Shown here: one piece after another, positions 34,593 to 43,396 of the stretch
Position numbering within the stretch: the first letter of the stretch is position 1
How the letters are laid out: each line of letters starts with the position of its first letter
NCBI GenBank assembly: GCA_046263195.1
Contig: JBHELG010000124.1
Location: 1-50,313, forward strand
Direction: 5' to 3'
From: JBHELG01 sp046263195
Lineage (GTDB): Bacteria; Actinomycetota; Nitriliruptoria; Nitriliruptorales; JAHWKO01
Length of the DNA: 50,313 nt
Program-made: the position numbers and the translations under genes
Notes under the pieces: generated by a model
Told to the model about the DNA's origin: nothing
Database searches by the model: none
The model's input: the letters and a program-made list of their open reading frames with translations, nothing else

Positions 34593-36530
34593 CTATCCCC
34601 CCTTCCGCAGACCGCGGGTCTGCCCGTCGAAGGTCGTGACCCCCACCTCGTCGAGGTGCTCGAGCAGCGGCACGACGAACTTCCGGCTCGTGCCGAGCGC
34701 CTCTCGCGCCTGGGCCGTCGTGAACCGCCCTACCCGTCCCTCGAGGTCGGAGAGTCGGGCCACGGCGCCTTCGACGCTGGAGCGGGCGAACGCAACCGGT
34801 CCGCAGACCACCACCTCGCCACTCTGCACGAGAGCGTTCAACTCCTCATGCCCGACTGAGGTTTGTCGAGCGACCTCATCGAGTGGCGGGGGGGCGAAGG
34901 GTTCGGCTGTCAGCAGGCTGAGCAGCGCCTCACGACGACGGCGCTTCGCCTCGTCGCGGGCTGGCACGTGCTCGGGCAGCGCGTATGCCGAGCCGCTGCG
35001 GAGCAGCCGTCCCTTCTCGGCCATGGCATCGACGAGGCCCGGCGCTAGCGACTCCGGGCATCCCCTCCTCCGAGCGGCCGCGGAGAGAACGTCGCGCGAA
35101 GAGCCCGGGCTCTGCGGTGTGCGCGCATGATGGTCACGGGCGGCCGCTTCGATGGCGGCGGTCCAGCGCTCGATCGCGTCGGGAGTAACAAGATGACCGG
35201 CGATCTCTACGAGGCCGTCTACCGCGGCTTTCGGGTGCAGGCCCGCCGCAGCTCGGGCCCGGCCGGCGGAACGTGCCCCATCCGAGGAGGCGACGAGTCC
35301 TGCGAGACGAGCGGCCGGGCTCGTGGCGTCGCGGACCCGGTCGAGGGCGTCGCTACGAAGCAGTCGGGCGTCTGGCCCTCGCACCCGGCCCGGCGGATCG
35401 GGATCGAGCACCTGACCGCCGCCGAGCGTGGCCTGGCGACCGGCTTCGCGTAGTACGAAGCGGTCGGCGGAGACGAGCGGCAGTCGACGCTCGAGCAGGA
35501 TGCGTACGTAAGCGGGCTCCTGCGGGCGCACGGGCTCACCAAGCAGAGGGTGAATGGTGGAGAGCGTCTCGGCGCTGCCGACATGCAGGTGCCAGGCGCC
35601 GCTTGAGCCCACTTCGTGGCCGGGCAGGGCACGCACCCAGGCATCGAGGACATCAGTGGCCCACCAGGCTTCGAGAGCCGCCCGGGCTCCGGCTCCACTC
35701 AACCCTACGACCGCGTCTCCCCGGCGTACCTCCTCGAGGTCGACACCGGCGAGGTTGACCGCGACCCTCGAACCCGGCTCGACTGCGGACACCGTTCTGC
35801 CGAGGGCCTGTAGGGCACGGATCCGGCTGGCCTTTCCCGACGGCAGCAACGCGACCTCGTCCCCGACCCTCAGCGCTCCTCCGGAGAGGGTGCCGGTCAC
35901 GACGGTGCCGGCCCCAGCGATCGTGAAGGCCCGGTCCACCCACAGCCGCGGCCTTCCCGTGTCAACTGGTGGCGGCATGGCATCGAGCCGGGCGGCAAGA
36001 GCCTTAGTGAGGGAGTCGAGGCCACGTCGTGAGACCGCGTCGACGGTGAGCACCGGTGCTCCGGCGAGAGATGTCCCGGCCAACCGCCGGGCGACGTCCG
36101 CCGCCACCTCCTCAGCACGCTCGTCGCCAGCGAGGTCGGACTTCGTCACGGCGACAACTGCCGCCGAGATGCCGAGCAGATCCAAGATGTCGAGGTGCTC
36201 CTGCGACTGCGCAGACCAGCCGTCGTCCGCAGCCACGACGAACAGCGCCAGCCGGACCGAGCCGGCACCTGCGAGCATGTTTCCCACGAAGCGCTCGTGA
36301 CCCGGCACATCGACGAACGCGACCGTCAGGGAGCTGTCAGCGGAAGAGCCTCCAGCAGGGGATGCGACAGCGGGCGCGGTGGCCGGCAAGGTGGCCCAGA
36401 CGAAGCCGAGGTCGATCGTCAGCCCGCGGCGGCGTTCCTCCTCCCAACGGTCCGGCTCCATCCCCGTGAGCGCCCGCAGGAGCGTCGACTTGCCGTGATC
36501 AACGTGACCGGCGGTGGCCACCACGTGCAC
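34593..36530 (-). CDS. selB: Selenocysteine-specific elongation factor SelB
   Basis: The 645-residue GTPase has G1 GHVDHGKST, G2/G3 GLTIDLGF and DVPGHERF, and an AVTKSDL G4 motif. EF-Tu-like domains II and III follow. The C-terminal half consists of winged-helix domains that bind the SECIS hairpin in selenoprotein mRNA. It delivers Sec-tRNA to in-frame UGA codons. The GTG at 36530 lies 52 bases after the selA stop, so the two should be cotranscribed. Neither selC nor selD is in this window. Confidence 0.95.
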   Translation of the reverse strand: MHVVATAGHVDHGKSTLLRALTGMEPDRWEEERRRGLTIDLGFVWATLPATAPAVASPAGGSSADSSLTVAFVDVPGHERFVGNMLAGAGSVRLALFVVAADDGWSAQSQEHLDILDLLGISAAVVAVTKSDLAGDERAEEVAADVARRLAGTSLAGAPVLTVDAVSRRGLDSLTKALAARLDAMPPPVDTGRPRLWVDRAFTIAGAGTVVTGTLSGGALRVGDEVALLPSGKASRIRALQALGRTVSAVEPGSRVAVNLAGVDLEEVRRGDAVVGLSGAGARAALEAWWATDVLDAWVRALPGHEVGSSGAWHLHVGSAETLSTIHPLLGEPVRPQEPAYVRILLERRLPLVSADRFVLREAGRQATLGGGQVLDPDPPGRVRGPDARLLRSDALDRVRDATSPAARLAGLVASSDGARSAGRARAAAGLHPKAAVDGLVEIAGHLVTPDAIERWTAAIEAAARDHHARTPQSPGSSRDVLSAAARRRGCPESLAPGLVDAMAEKGRLLRSGSAYALPEHVPARDEAKRRRREALLSLLTAEPFAPPPLDEVARQTSVGHEELNALVQSGEVVVCGPVAFARSSVEGAVARLSDLEGRVGRFTTAQAREALGTSRKFVVPLLEHLDEVGVTTFDGQTRGLRKGG

Positions 36531-36582
36531 GTCTCAGTCCCCTCCCGCCTCCCACCCGTCAGGTCCCTCCTGCCCTCCCACG

Positions 36583-38025
36583 CTAGCTTCTCCCTCCACT
36601 CCTGTGATCACCCCCCGGCCCGCTGCGACTCTGGTCAGATCGGGCGACTGGTGCTTGCTGCTCGAGAGCGGCCCTGACCGCGTCTCCGACCACCTCATCC
36701 TGAGAAGGGGGAACGGTGCGCAGATCGAGCACCACCTCACCGCCCTCCACGCGCCCCACGATCGGTGGTTCGCCGAGCCGAAGCGTGCGCGCGAAGTTGT
36801 CGGGACGGGTTGCGTTGACGATCACTCCCGCGGAGGGCAGTTCCGCTCCAGGCAATGACCCACCGCCGGTGAGTGACACGACCTCGACCGGGCGGGCCTG
36901 GGCCCCTATGTGTTCTGCCAGGCGCCGGGCCCGTTCGCCCAGCTGCTCGGGCTGCGCGGTGAGCATGGCCCACACGGGCAGGTCGAGGGGGACGTCCGCA
37001 CGGAGGTGGGATTCGAGCGTCGCTTCCAGGGCGGCGCGCCGGAACTTGTCGACTCGCAGCGCCCGCGCGAGAGGGTGACGGTCACAGTTCATGACCAGGG
37101 CCGCATCCCCGACGATGAACCCTGCCTGAGGACCACCGAGCAGTTTGTCCCCGCTGAAGAGAACGAGGTCGGCCCCGGCCGCGAGCGCGCGCTCGACCGA
37201 CGGCTCTTCGGCAAGGGCTGATCCTTCGAGTGCGATGCCGGGCGGGAGGTCTCGGAGGAGACCAGATCCCAGGTCGTAAACGAAGGGGATGCCGTTGTCA
37301 CGGGCGACCGCTGCGATCTCCTCGATCTTCGGTTCGGCTGCGAAACCAATGACCTGGTAGTTGGAGCGGTGGACCTTCATGATGACGCCGGTGTAATCGC
37401 CTATGGCAGCGCGATAGTCCTCGATACGGGTCCGGTTCGTCGTGCCCACTTCACGCAGGATCGCGTTCGAGGCGGACATGACGTCGGGGAGGCGAAAGGA
37501 GCCTCCGATTTCGACCAGCTCCCCGCGGCTCACGATCGCTTCCTTGCCTGCCGCGAGCACAGCGAGAACGAGCACGACGGCGGCGGCGCAACTGTTCACC
37601 ACGGTTGCCGCCTCAGCACCGCAAGCCTCCGCGGCGAGGTGGCCAAGGTGTGCGGTGCGCGAGCCGCGACGCCCTTCGGGGAGCTCGTATTCGAGGCTGC
37701 AGTATCCGGCCGCCTCAGCCATGGCCGCCCGGGCTTCGCTGGACAGGGGAGCGCGTCCGAGGTTCGTGTGTAATACGACTCCCGTTGCGTTTATCACGCG
37801 GGTGACGCGACCAGCCCGACGCGTGGCCAGGTCACTGGCGGCGGCGCTGACTATCTCGTCGGTGCGGGGGACAGGGGCCCCTCTGTGTGCACGCTCGCGG
37901 GCCTCGTCGATTACCCGCCGGACAGCGTCGGTGAAAGGACGCCGACCATAGGTCTCGACAACCACTTGGGCGTCAGGGTCACGCACGACCGCGTCGACCT
38001 GGGGCAGACGAGACAGGTCCGTCAT
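36583..38025 (-). CDS. selA: L-seryl-tRNA(Sec) selenium transferase
   Basis: This is a 480-residue PLP enzyme with the INATGVVLHTNLGRAPLS start of the catalytic domain, the RGELVEIGGSFRLPDVM stretch, and the PLP lysine Lys294 in FSGDKLLGGPQAG, matching E. coli Lys295. It converts seryl-tRNA(Sec) to selenocysteyl-tRNA(Sec) with selenophosphate. The ATG at 38025 fits family length and its ATGA overlaps the stop of a short upstream frame. With selB this shows that the organism should decode UGA as selenocysteine. Confidence 0.96.
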   Translation of the reverse strand: MTDLSRLPQVDAVVRDPDAQVVVETYGRRPFTDAVRRVIDEARERAHRGAPVPRTDEIVSAAASDLATRRAGRVTRVINATGVVLHTNLGRAPLSSEARAAMAEAAGYCSLEYELPEGRRGSRTAHLGHLAAEACGAEAATVVNSCAAAVVLVLAVLAAGKEAIVSRGELVEIGGSFRLPDVMSASNAILREVGTTNRTRIEDYRAAIGDYTGVIMKVHRSNYQVIGFAAEPKIEEIAAVARDNGIPFVYDLGSGLLRDLPPGIALEGSALAEEPSVERALAAGADLVLFSGDKLLGGPQAGFIVGDAALVMNCDRHPLARALRVDKFRRAALEATLESHLRADVPLDLPVWAMLTAQPEQLGERARRLAEHIGAQARPVEVVSLTGGGSLPGAELPSAGVIVNATRPDNFARTLRLGEPPIVGRVEGGEVVLDLRTVPPSQDEVVGDAVRAALEQQAPVARSDQSRSGPGGDHRSGGRS

Positions 38026-38117
38026 CGCTCGTCCTGCGGCTGGGAGTAACACGAGGACGGTCGGGTGAGCTCGCGAGCAGGGCTTCTCGCAAGCGCGTCA
38101 CGCCACTGCGCGTCCAC
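38022..38117 (-). CDS. Possible 31-residue leader ORF coupled to selA
   Basis: A GTG at 38117 has GGGGAGG at ideal spacing and opens a 31-codon frame whose TGA overlaps the selA ATG (ATGA). The peptide is polar, has one Cys and matches no family I know. It may couple translation into selA or may be chance. An in-frame ATG at 38276 would lengthen it but adds atypical codons. Confidence 0.35.
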   Translation of the reverse strand: MDAQWRDALARSPARELTRPSSCYSQPQDER

Positions 38118-38279
38118 GCTGCCTCCCCTGTCTGGCGGCCGATAGATCGCCCGCCCGCCGGCATCCCAGCGCCGGCGGCCTGGGCGCAAAAGGGATTCTA
38201 GGGGTGAGAGCGAGGCTGATCGCCTCCCCCCCGAACCCTCATATCCCATCGGCCTTATATTCAACTTGCGCGACATGTC

Positions 38280-38960
38280 CTAACCCGGCCGAGAAGCCGA
38301 AGCGGAGGCGCCTAGAGACACGGCCAGCTGCGAGGCGACGGCTGCCGGGTCGTGAGCCTCGATGAGGGCCCGGACCACCACGATACGGCCCCCGCCAGCC
38401 GCGAGGACCGTCTGGACGGTGGCTGGCCCCATGCCGCCCGTGACGAACCATGGCCGGTCCCCCGCAACACTCGCCGCGTAGCGGACCGGCTCCAGCCCGA
38501 TAGGGGGGCGGCCCGCCTTCGTCGGTGTCGCGTGCACGGGCCCGACCGCGAAATAGTCACAATCCTCTGCGAGGGCACGATCGATCTCCGCAACCGAGTG
38601 GGTCGAGCGGCCCACCAGCCGGCCGGGGCCGACGACCGTGCGGGCCTGGTCAGGTGGGGCATCCTCCTGTCCGACGTGAACCCCGTCCGCATCGACATCC
38701 GCAGCCAGCACCGGATCGTCGTTGACGATGAACAGCGCGCCATGCCGCTGGGCCGCGTCCCGAAAGGTGACCGCCGCCGCTCGCAGTTGGTCGCGGCCCG
38801 CTTCCTTCTCACGCAGCTGAACAATGTCCACCCCCGCCGCGAGAACGGCCTCGAGGAACTGCGCGAGATCGCCGCGGTCCCGCCGGAGCCCTGAACACAG
38901 GTAGAGCCGGGCCGCCTCGAGGCGCGACAGCCGCCAGTGCACGTCCCGTCTCGTCACCAT
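38280..38960 (-). CDS. thiE: Thiamine-phosphate synthase
   Basis: The 226-residue TIM-barrel enzyme joins the thiazole and pyrimidine moieties to make thiamine phosphate. Typical motifs are VDIVQLREKEAGRDQL, FIVNDDPVLAADVDADGVHVGQED, VGRSTHSVAEI, YFAVGPVHATPTKAG and FVTGGM. The ATG at 38960 follows the thiG stop by one base, so it is the last gene of the thiO-thiS-thiG-thiE operon behind the TPP riboswitch. Confidence 0.95.
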   Translation of the reverse strand: MVTRRDVHWRLSRLEAARLYLCSGLRRDRGDLAQFLEAVLAAGVDIVQLREKEAGRDQLRAAAVTFRDAAQRHGALFIVNDDPVLAADVDADGVHVGQEDAPPDQARTVVGPGRLVGRSTHSVAEIDRALAEDCDYFAVGPVHATPTKAGRPPIGLEPVRYAASVAGDRPWFVTGGMGPATVQTVLAAGGGRIVVVRALIEAHDPAAVASQLAVSLGASASASRPG

Positions 38961-38961
38961 G

Positions 38962-39846
38962 TCATTCCGCTTCGTTCGCGGCACTCGCACCTCCCACCGC
39001 ATCCCAGTCGGGCATGCCGACAGGTGCCGTCGATGCGTCTGCGTACAGGCGCCTCGGGATTCGCCCCGCTCGGTAGGCCAGCCGCCCAGCCGCAATCGCC
39101 TTCCGCATGGCCGCCGCCATGAGCGCGGGGTCCTGCGCCCGAGTCACCGCACTGGCGAGCAGGACCGCGTCGCAACCGAGCTCCATGGCGATGGTCGCAT
39201 CACTGGCGGTGCCGACCCCAGCGTCGAGGATGACCGGCACGGACACGCTCTCCCGGATGATGCGCAGGTTGTAGGGGTTGCGCAGGCCCGATCCGCTTCC
39301 GATCGGCGAGCCGAGCGGCATGACCGCTGCGCAGCCGAGCCGCTCGAGCCGCCGGGCCAGGATGGGGTCGTCGTTCGTGTAAGGCAGAACCGTGAAGCCA
39401 TCGTCGACGAGCTGCTCTGCGGCGTCCAGGAGCTCTACGGCATCGGGAAACAGAGTGCGCTCATCGCCGATCACCTCGAGCTTGATCCAGCTCGTCCCGA
39501 ACGCTTCCCGGGCCATGTGCGCGGTCACGACCGCATCGCGGGCCGTGTAACAACCCGCGGTGTTCGGCAACAGTTCACAACCGCAGCGTTCGACCACCTC
39601 CAGCACTGAGCCTTGTGCGCGGGGATCGACCCGCCTCAGTGCAATGGTCACAAGCTCCGCTCGCGACGCTCGCAGCGCTCGCTCGAGAGCGTCGACACTC
39701 GCTGCGCCACCGGTGCCCAGGATCAGCCGGGTCCCGAAGGTCCGACCGGCAATGGTGAGTGGGTCGGGATAGGGGTCGAAGCCCGCTTCGGTGCGCTCGG
39801 TCCCGATGAGGGGCGCAGGCCTCACGTCCAAGTCCGCGTCTCTCAT
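38962..39846 (-). CDS. thiG: Thiazole synthase
   Basis: This 294-residue ThiG has the pattern IAGRTFGTRLILGTGG, the Schiff-base Lys in SWIKLEVIGDE, VLPYTNDDPILARRLERLGCAAVMPLG and the phosphate site GSGSGLRNPYNL. It forms the thiazole ring from deoxyxylulose phosphate, dehydroglycine and ThiS thiocarboxylate. An N-terminal extension of about 25 residues precedes the domain. The ATG at 39846 has GGGAGG upstream. Confidence 0.96.
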   Translation of the reverse strand: MRDADLDVRPAPLIGTERTEAGFDPYPDPLTIAGRTFGTRLILGTGGAASVDALERALRASRAELVTIALRRVDPRAQGSVLEVVERCGCELLPNTAGCYTARDAVVTAHMAREAFGTSWIKLEVIGDERTLFPDAVELLDAAEQLVDDGFTVLPYTNDDPILARRLERLGCAAVMPLGSPIGSGSGLRNPYNLRIIRESVSVPVILDAGVGTASDATIAMELGCDAVLLASAVTRAQDPALMAAAMRKAIAAGRLAYRAGRIPRRLYADASTAPVGMPDWDAVGGASAANEAE

Positions 39847-39847
39847 C

Positions 39848-40060
39848 TCATCCTCCCTGCACTGCGCCCAGCACTTCTACACGGTCATTCCTGGCCAAGC
39901 GACGCTCTGACCAGGTGGCACGGGGTACGACGGTACCGTTGACGGCAACCGCCACCCCTGACCGCGTCGGGTCGCGTCCGAGCCGACGAACGAGGTCGGC
40001 GATGGTGTCTTCGTGGCTGATCTCCTGCACCTGGCCGTTGATGGTCACGAGCAAGCTCAT
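39848..40060 (-). CDS. thiS: Sulfur carrier protein ThiS
   Basis: The 70-residue beta-grasp protein runs from LLVTINGQVQEI to VEVLGAVQGG and ends, as expected, in Gly-Gly, ready for adenylation and thiocarboxylation. The ATG at 40060 overlaps the thiO stop (TGATG). It gives an internal control for the other ubiquitin-like carrier in the window, which has an extra residue after its diglycine. Confidence 0.94.
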   Translation of the reverse strand: MSLLVTINGQVQEISHEDTIADLVRRLGRDPTRSGVAVAVNGTVVPRATWSERRLARNDRVEVLGAVQGG

Positions 40061-41229
40061 CACGCACCCAGCCCTCCCGCCGCCTTCGGCGGTAGCCCGG
40101 GCGTCAACCCCGTCGCGTGCTGGAACCGGCGTGGAGAGAAAGGTTGCACGTGTTCTGGCAGTCGACCGCTGCTTAGGTAGTCACTCACCGCGTCAGCAGT
40201 GACGGGAGTCAGCAGGATGCCGTTGCGGTAGTGGCCGGTGGCGAGGACAAGGCCCTCCAGCGGGCCTGGCCCGATGAGCGGTGCATTGTCGGGGGTGCCA
40301 GGGCGCAGACCCGCCACCGTCTCGATGAGGGCGAGCTCTGTGATGCCTGGGAGCAATTCGAAGGCGCCACGCAAGAGTTCGAGCACGCCGCCGGCGGTGA
40401 CGGTTGTGTCGAATCCGCGCTCCTCGACGGTCGCTCCGACCACCACCCGGCCGTCCCCGCGGGGCGCGATGTAGACGTCGAGTCCCCTGATGTTGCCGTT
40501 GGCGAGGGGGTAGGTGGACGGCCCTCGCAGGTGCAGGAGCTGACCCTTGACCGGGCGGACCGGGATGCTGCCGGGAGGTAACCCCTCGATGCGCCCCGAC
40601 CAGGCTCCCGCGGCGAGCACAGCCACTTCACAGACCACTGTCTCGCCGTCCGCCAGTTTCACCCCGGTAACCGCCTGCCCTCGGCGGTCGAGGCCGCGGG
40701 CCGCCTGGTTGACACGTCGTACCCCGGCTCGACGGCAAGCTGCCGCAAGCGCGGCCAGGAGCACTCGGGTGTCGACCTGATGGTCATCGGGCACGAGCAG
40801 TCCCCCGCGAACGCTCGGGGCGAGGCCGGGTTCCAGCTGGCGCACTTCTCGCGAGCTGAGGCGCTGAACGGTCAGCCCCAGGTCCTGCTGAAAGGTGGAG
40901 AGGTCCTGGAGGACCGCGAGGTCGTCCCGGTCTCTGGCAACCACCACGGTCCCGGTCTCCCGATACCCGGTCGGGTGGGCGGAGGCGTCTTCGAGTTCAG
41001 CCGCGAAGGAGGGCCAGCGCTCGCTCGAAGCGAGGTTGAGGGCGAGCAGCTGCTCCTCGCCATAGTGGGCCTCCGTGACAGGGGCGAGCATGCCCGCCGC
41101 AGCCCAAGAGGCTCCGCGTTCGGGAGAGGGATCGATGAGGTTGACAGCAGCGCCCGTCGCGGCGGTCTTCCAGGCGATGGCCATCCCGACTGCGCCACCA
41201 CCGACGATGGCGACGTCGCAGGCGGCCAT
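40060..41229 (-). CDS. thiO: Glycine oxidase ThiO
   Basis: The 389-residue flavoenzyme of the DAAO/ThiO group has the FAD-binding VAIVGGGAVGMAIAWKTA at the N-terminus and an RPVKGQLLHLRGP segment. The C-terminal block is LRPGTPDNAPLIGPGPLEGLVLATGHYRNGI. It oxidises glycine to the dehydroglycine used by ThiG. The ATG at 41229 has GGGAG upstream, directly after the TPP aptamer, and it leads the operon. Confidence 0.95.
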   Translation of the reverse strand: MAACDVAIVGGGAVGMAIAWKTAATGAAVNLIDPSPERGASWAAAGMLAPVTEAHYGEEQLLALNLASSERWPSFAAELEDASAHPTGYRETGTVVVARDRDDLAVLQDLSTFQQDLGLTVQRLSSREVRQLEPGLAPSVRGGLLVPDDHQVDTRVLLAALAAACRRAGVRRVNQAARGLDRRGQAVTGVKLADGETVVCEVAVLAAGAWSGRIEGLPPGSIPVRPVKGQLLHLRGPSTYPLANGNIRGLDVYIAPRGDGRVVVGATVEERGFDTTVTAGGVLELLRGAFELLPGITELALIETVAGLRPGTPDNAPLIGPGPLEGLVLATGHYRNGILLTPVTADAVSDYLSSGRLPEHVQPFSPRRFQHATGLTPGLPPKAAGGLGA

Positions 41230-41233
41230 CGGA

Positions 41234-41316
41234 GGCTCCCTTCGCCGGCATGACCCGGATCAGGTAGTGACGGTCGGCGTACCTCGCCCTCTCAGCCCGG
41301 CGGGCTCCCGTGCAAC
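41234..41316 (-). promoter_or_regulatory. TPP (THI-box) riboswitch
   Basis: On the minus strand the conserved TPP aptamer runs GGGAGCCC, GGGCTGAGAGGG, then GACCG, ACCTGATCCGGGTCATGCC and GGCGAAGGGAG. It ends a few bases before the thiO start, overlapping the ribosome-binding GGGAG. Control is therefore likely at translation initiation. Thiamine pyrophosphate should shut down thiO-thiS-thiG-thiE. Confidence 0.96.
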
Positions 41317-41461
41317 TCCCGACCCTACCGCACCTTCCTCCAGCCTCCGTCGCGGTCATCGGCAGACCTGTCGTGGCCTCGCGCCCGAGGACCGCGTGGG
41401 GGCGCAAAAGACCGCTCCTCTCACTCAGTTGTGAGCACCCACTAGCGTGGGCGCGTCGGGA

Positions 41462-41785
41462 TCACTCCTGCGAGCGCCATTCACGCAGCAGGATCCAGGC
41501 TCCGATCTCTTCGTCCCAAGCGAGGACACGGACCGTCCACCGCTCGCAAGTTGTTCCCTGGTGTTCGAGCAGCTCCGAAGCGACCACGACCCCACACGCG
41601 ACGGAGAAGTCGGGGGCCACCTCCACTACCGGGCCCGAGCAGTCGTCTATGAGGAGCTCGAGCCGGTGGCGATCCTGTTCAGCAAGGGTGTGCCACGCAG
41701 TTGGCAAACACGTCTGCTCGACGACTGCCTCGAGCTGAGCCTTGTCCATGAGGGGGATGCGCTGGGCAAGCATACGGGCCGTCAC
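41462..41785 (-). CDS. Hypothetical small soluble protein
   Basis: I do not recognise this 107-residue protein. It has an N-terminal helix (MDKAQLEAVVEQTCLPTAWHTLAEQDRHRLELLIDD region) and a beta-rich C-terminal half with two Cys and several Trp (RWTVRVLAWDEEIGAWILLREW). No signal or membrane segment is present. The GTG at 41785 has GGAGGTAGA upstream. A tandem 12-bp repeat and an AT-rich segment lie just upstream. Confidence 0.7.
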   Translation of the reverse strand: MTARMLAQRIPLMDKAQLEAVVEQTCLPTAWHTLAEQDRHRLELLIDDCSGPVVEVAPDFSVACGVVVASELLEHQGTTCERWTVRVLAWDEEIGAWILLREWRSQE

Positions 41786-42219
41786 TCTCTACCTCCGGGG
41801 CTTCCACGTTTCTGCCGTCAGTGGATGGCCTCACTACTTGGCCTCACTACGGGCAGAAGGTAGCTGACATTATTGTGATTCAATAGTTTGCTCCGGGGGT
41901 GTGACGAGCGGCTGCAGGAGCAACCCATCGCTGGGAGGGGGCGGAGCTGGACGGGCCGCGGTCGCGCTAGGTTGGGGCGGCCTCGGTCTCGTGCCCGGGG
42001 TGCAGGGGACGACGCCCTCACCAGCGAGCGCCTGAGATGCAGGAGCCGGGGGGCACCTCTGCATCGGGGCGAGGTCGAGCAGAGGCTTCTCCCGCCGTCG
42101 GTCGTGGCCCACGATTCGGGCGGGAGCGCGGTCTTGGCTTGCCCGGTGGAGGGCCGCAGGCCCGGAGGGTGGGGAAGGACAAGACCGCTGGTGGGACGAT
42201 TTTCTTGGCCGGAGGCACC
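41786..42219. other. Gene-free divergent spacer
   Basis: This spacer contains a 12-bp tandem direct repeat (41826-41850), an AT-rich patch around 41866-41890 with TANNNT-type -10 candidates on both strands, and a small hairpin GGGCC-GCA-GGCCC (42148-42160). No gene is supported. Confidence 0.5.
41826..41850. repeat. Tandem 12-bp direct repeat, period 13
   Basis: TGGCCTCACTAC occurs at 41826-41837 and again at 41839-41850 on the same strand. It sits 40-65 bases upstream of the start of the small gene at 41785. Two same-face repeats could be an activator or repressor binding site. Confidence 0.5.
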
Positions 42220-42999
42220 ATGCAGGATGCGGGCGCGACCAGGCGTTCGACGCTTGCTGCCGCGGCTGTCGTTCTTCTGGCCGTTTCCTGTGGTTCCGCC
42301 GAGGAGCCACCGCTGGCCGGTCCGGTGACGCTGACCGCCCGCCCTCTGGAGGTAGCCGCTCCATCCCCGACACTCACCCCCTCACCCTCACCGTCCACGA
42401 GGGCGACGCAGATCGCGCCGCGGGATCCCACCGATACCGACCGAGCGCGCTTTGCCGCGAGCTACCGTCCGGGCGGGACGAGCCACCACCGGTCCGTCGC
42501 GAGCGATATCGACGGGGATGGGCAGAAGGAGATCGTCTTCGCCTTCGTCGTCGACAGCGAACGTCGATCGCAGGTGGAGATCGCCGACTGGACCGGGACG
42601 CGCTACGTCATAACCGCTGCGGAACCGGGGGGGCCAGCTGACGCCATCACCGACTTTCGAGTGGCCGACGTCAACGGCAACGCCGAGCCGGAGGTGACGG
42701 TCTTCCAGGCCGTCGGCACCTCGGGAAGATCCTTGTCGCTGTGGACGGGCGCGCCGGGAGGCCATCTCGTTGCGCTGATCGCACTCGGTGACTGTTTCAA
42801 CGGCAGCCACACCTACGGCGATACCGGCGCCGAACTCGGGGACCGGGATGGCGATGGTCGGGCAGAGATCCGCGCAGTCTGCTCGGATCCTGACCTTCCC
42901 GAGCCCCTGTGGCCCACCATCGTCTACGTCTGGCGCGGGGACCTCTACCACTGCGACCATCGCGAGAACCCCGACGGCACCACGAGTCCCTGCTCCTGA
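42220..42999 (+). CDS. Lipoprotein with calcium-binding-like DxDGDG repeats
   Basis: This 259-residue protein has a signal peptide with lipobox LAVSC, then a Pro/Thr/Ser-rich linker with TPSPSPS. Its globular part carries three related loops: DIDGDGQKEIVFAF, DVNGNAEPEVTVF and DRDGDGRAEIRAV. These are FG-GAP/VCBS-like repeats that often bind calcium and build part of a beta-propeller. Cys residues near the end may form disulfides. It should be anchored outside the cell. The ATG at 42220 has CCGGAGGCACC upstream. Function is unknown. Confidence 0.83.
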   Translation: MQDAGATRRSTLAAAAVVLLAVSCGSAEEPPLAGPVTLTARPLEVAAPSPTLTPSPSPSTRATQIAPRDPTDTDRARFAASYRPGGTSHHRSVASDIDGDGQKEIVFAFVVDSERRSQVEIADWTGTRYVITAAEPGGPADAITDFRVADVNGNAEPEVTVFQAVGTSGRSLSLWTGAPGGHLVALIALGDCFNGSHTYGDTGAELGDRDGDGRAEIRAVCSDPDLPEPLWPTIVYVWRGDLYHCDHRENPDGTTSPCS

Positions 43000-43059
43000 T
43001 CGTCGCCGCGCGTCGGTCGCCCAGCCGTACCGGAACGAGATCGTGACCCCGACATGCGG

Positions 43060-43089
43060 TAAGGGCCCCTCCGCAAGGAGGGGCCCTTA
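43060..43089. terminator. Bidirectional hairpin terminator candidate
   Basis: A perfect 13-bp stem (TAAGGGCCCCTCC with GGAGGGGCCCTTA) closes a GCAA tetraloop 61 bases after the lipoprotein stop. There is no long T-run, as is common for actinobacterial terminators. It could stop transcription from both sides of the convergent pair. Confidence 0.7.
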
Positions 43090-43100
43090 GGGTGGTCTCT

Positions 43101-43134
43101 CGGAGCGGGAGAGGGGATGGGGAGACCCGCTCCG
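43101..43134. repeat. Second stable hairpin
   Basis: CGGAGCGGG (43101-43109) pairs perfectly with CCCGCTCCG (43126-43134) over a purine-rich 16-base loop, 11 bases after the terminator hairpin. It may be a back-up terminator. Confidence 0.5.
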
Positions 43135-43396
43135 TCGCCACCTGGCCGGCATACCACGAGGGGGATTTGCGCCGGCACCTCAACGTCCGGCTCAGCGGTC
43201 CGCGCCTGTCCGAACGTTCGCGGCTGCATCATAGCCCGCCTGCGACGGGAGCGTTAACACGTTCCGCGACGACTTCTCGTGTCCGTTCGAACTACGTCAG
43301 AGGTGTGCGATGGCCGCTCGGGCCGCCGCCTTCCCAGCACCCACGCGACGGAGCAGAGCAGCGGGGCGCCGAGCGACTGCTCTTCCTCGTGAGGGG

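Larger units (their letters stand above)
43000..43396. other. Gene-free convergent spacer with two strong hairpins
   Basis: Between the convergent lipoprotein and hypothetical genes there is no supported gene. The two hairpins listed separately occupy the first third. The rest shows nothing recognisable. Confidence 0.55.
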
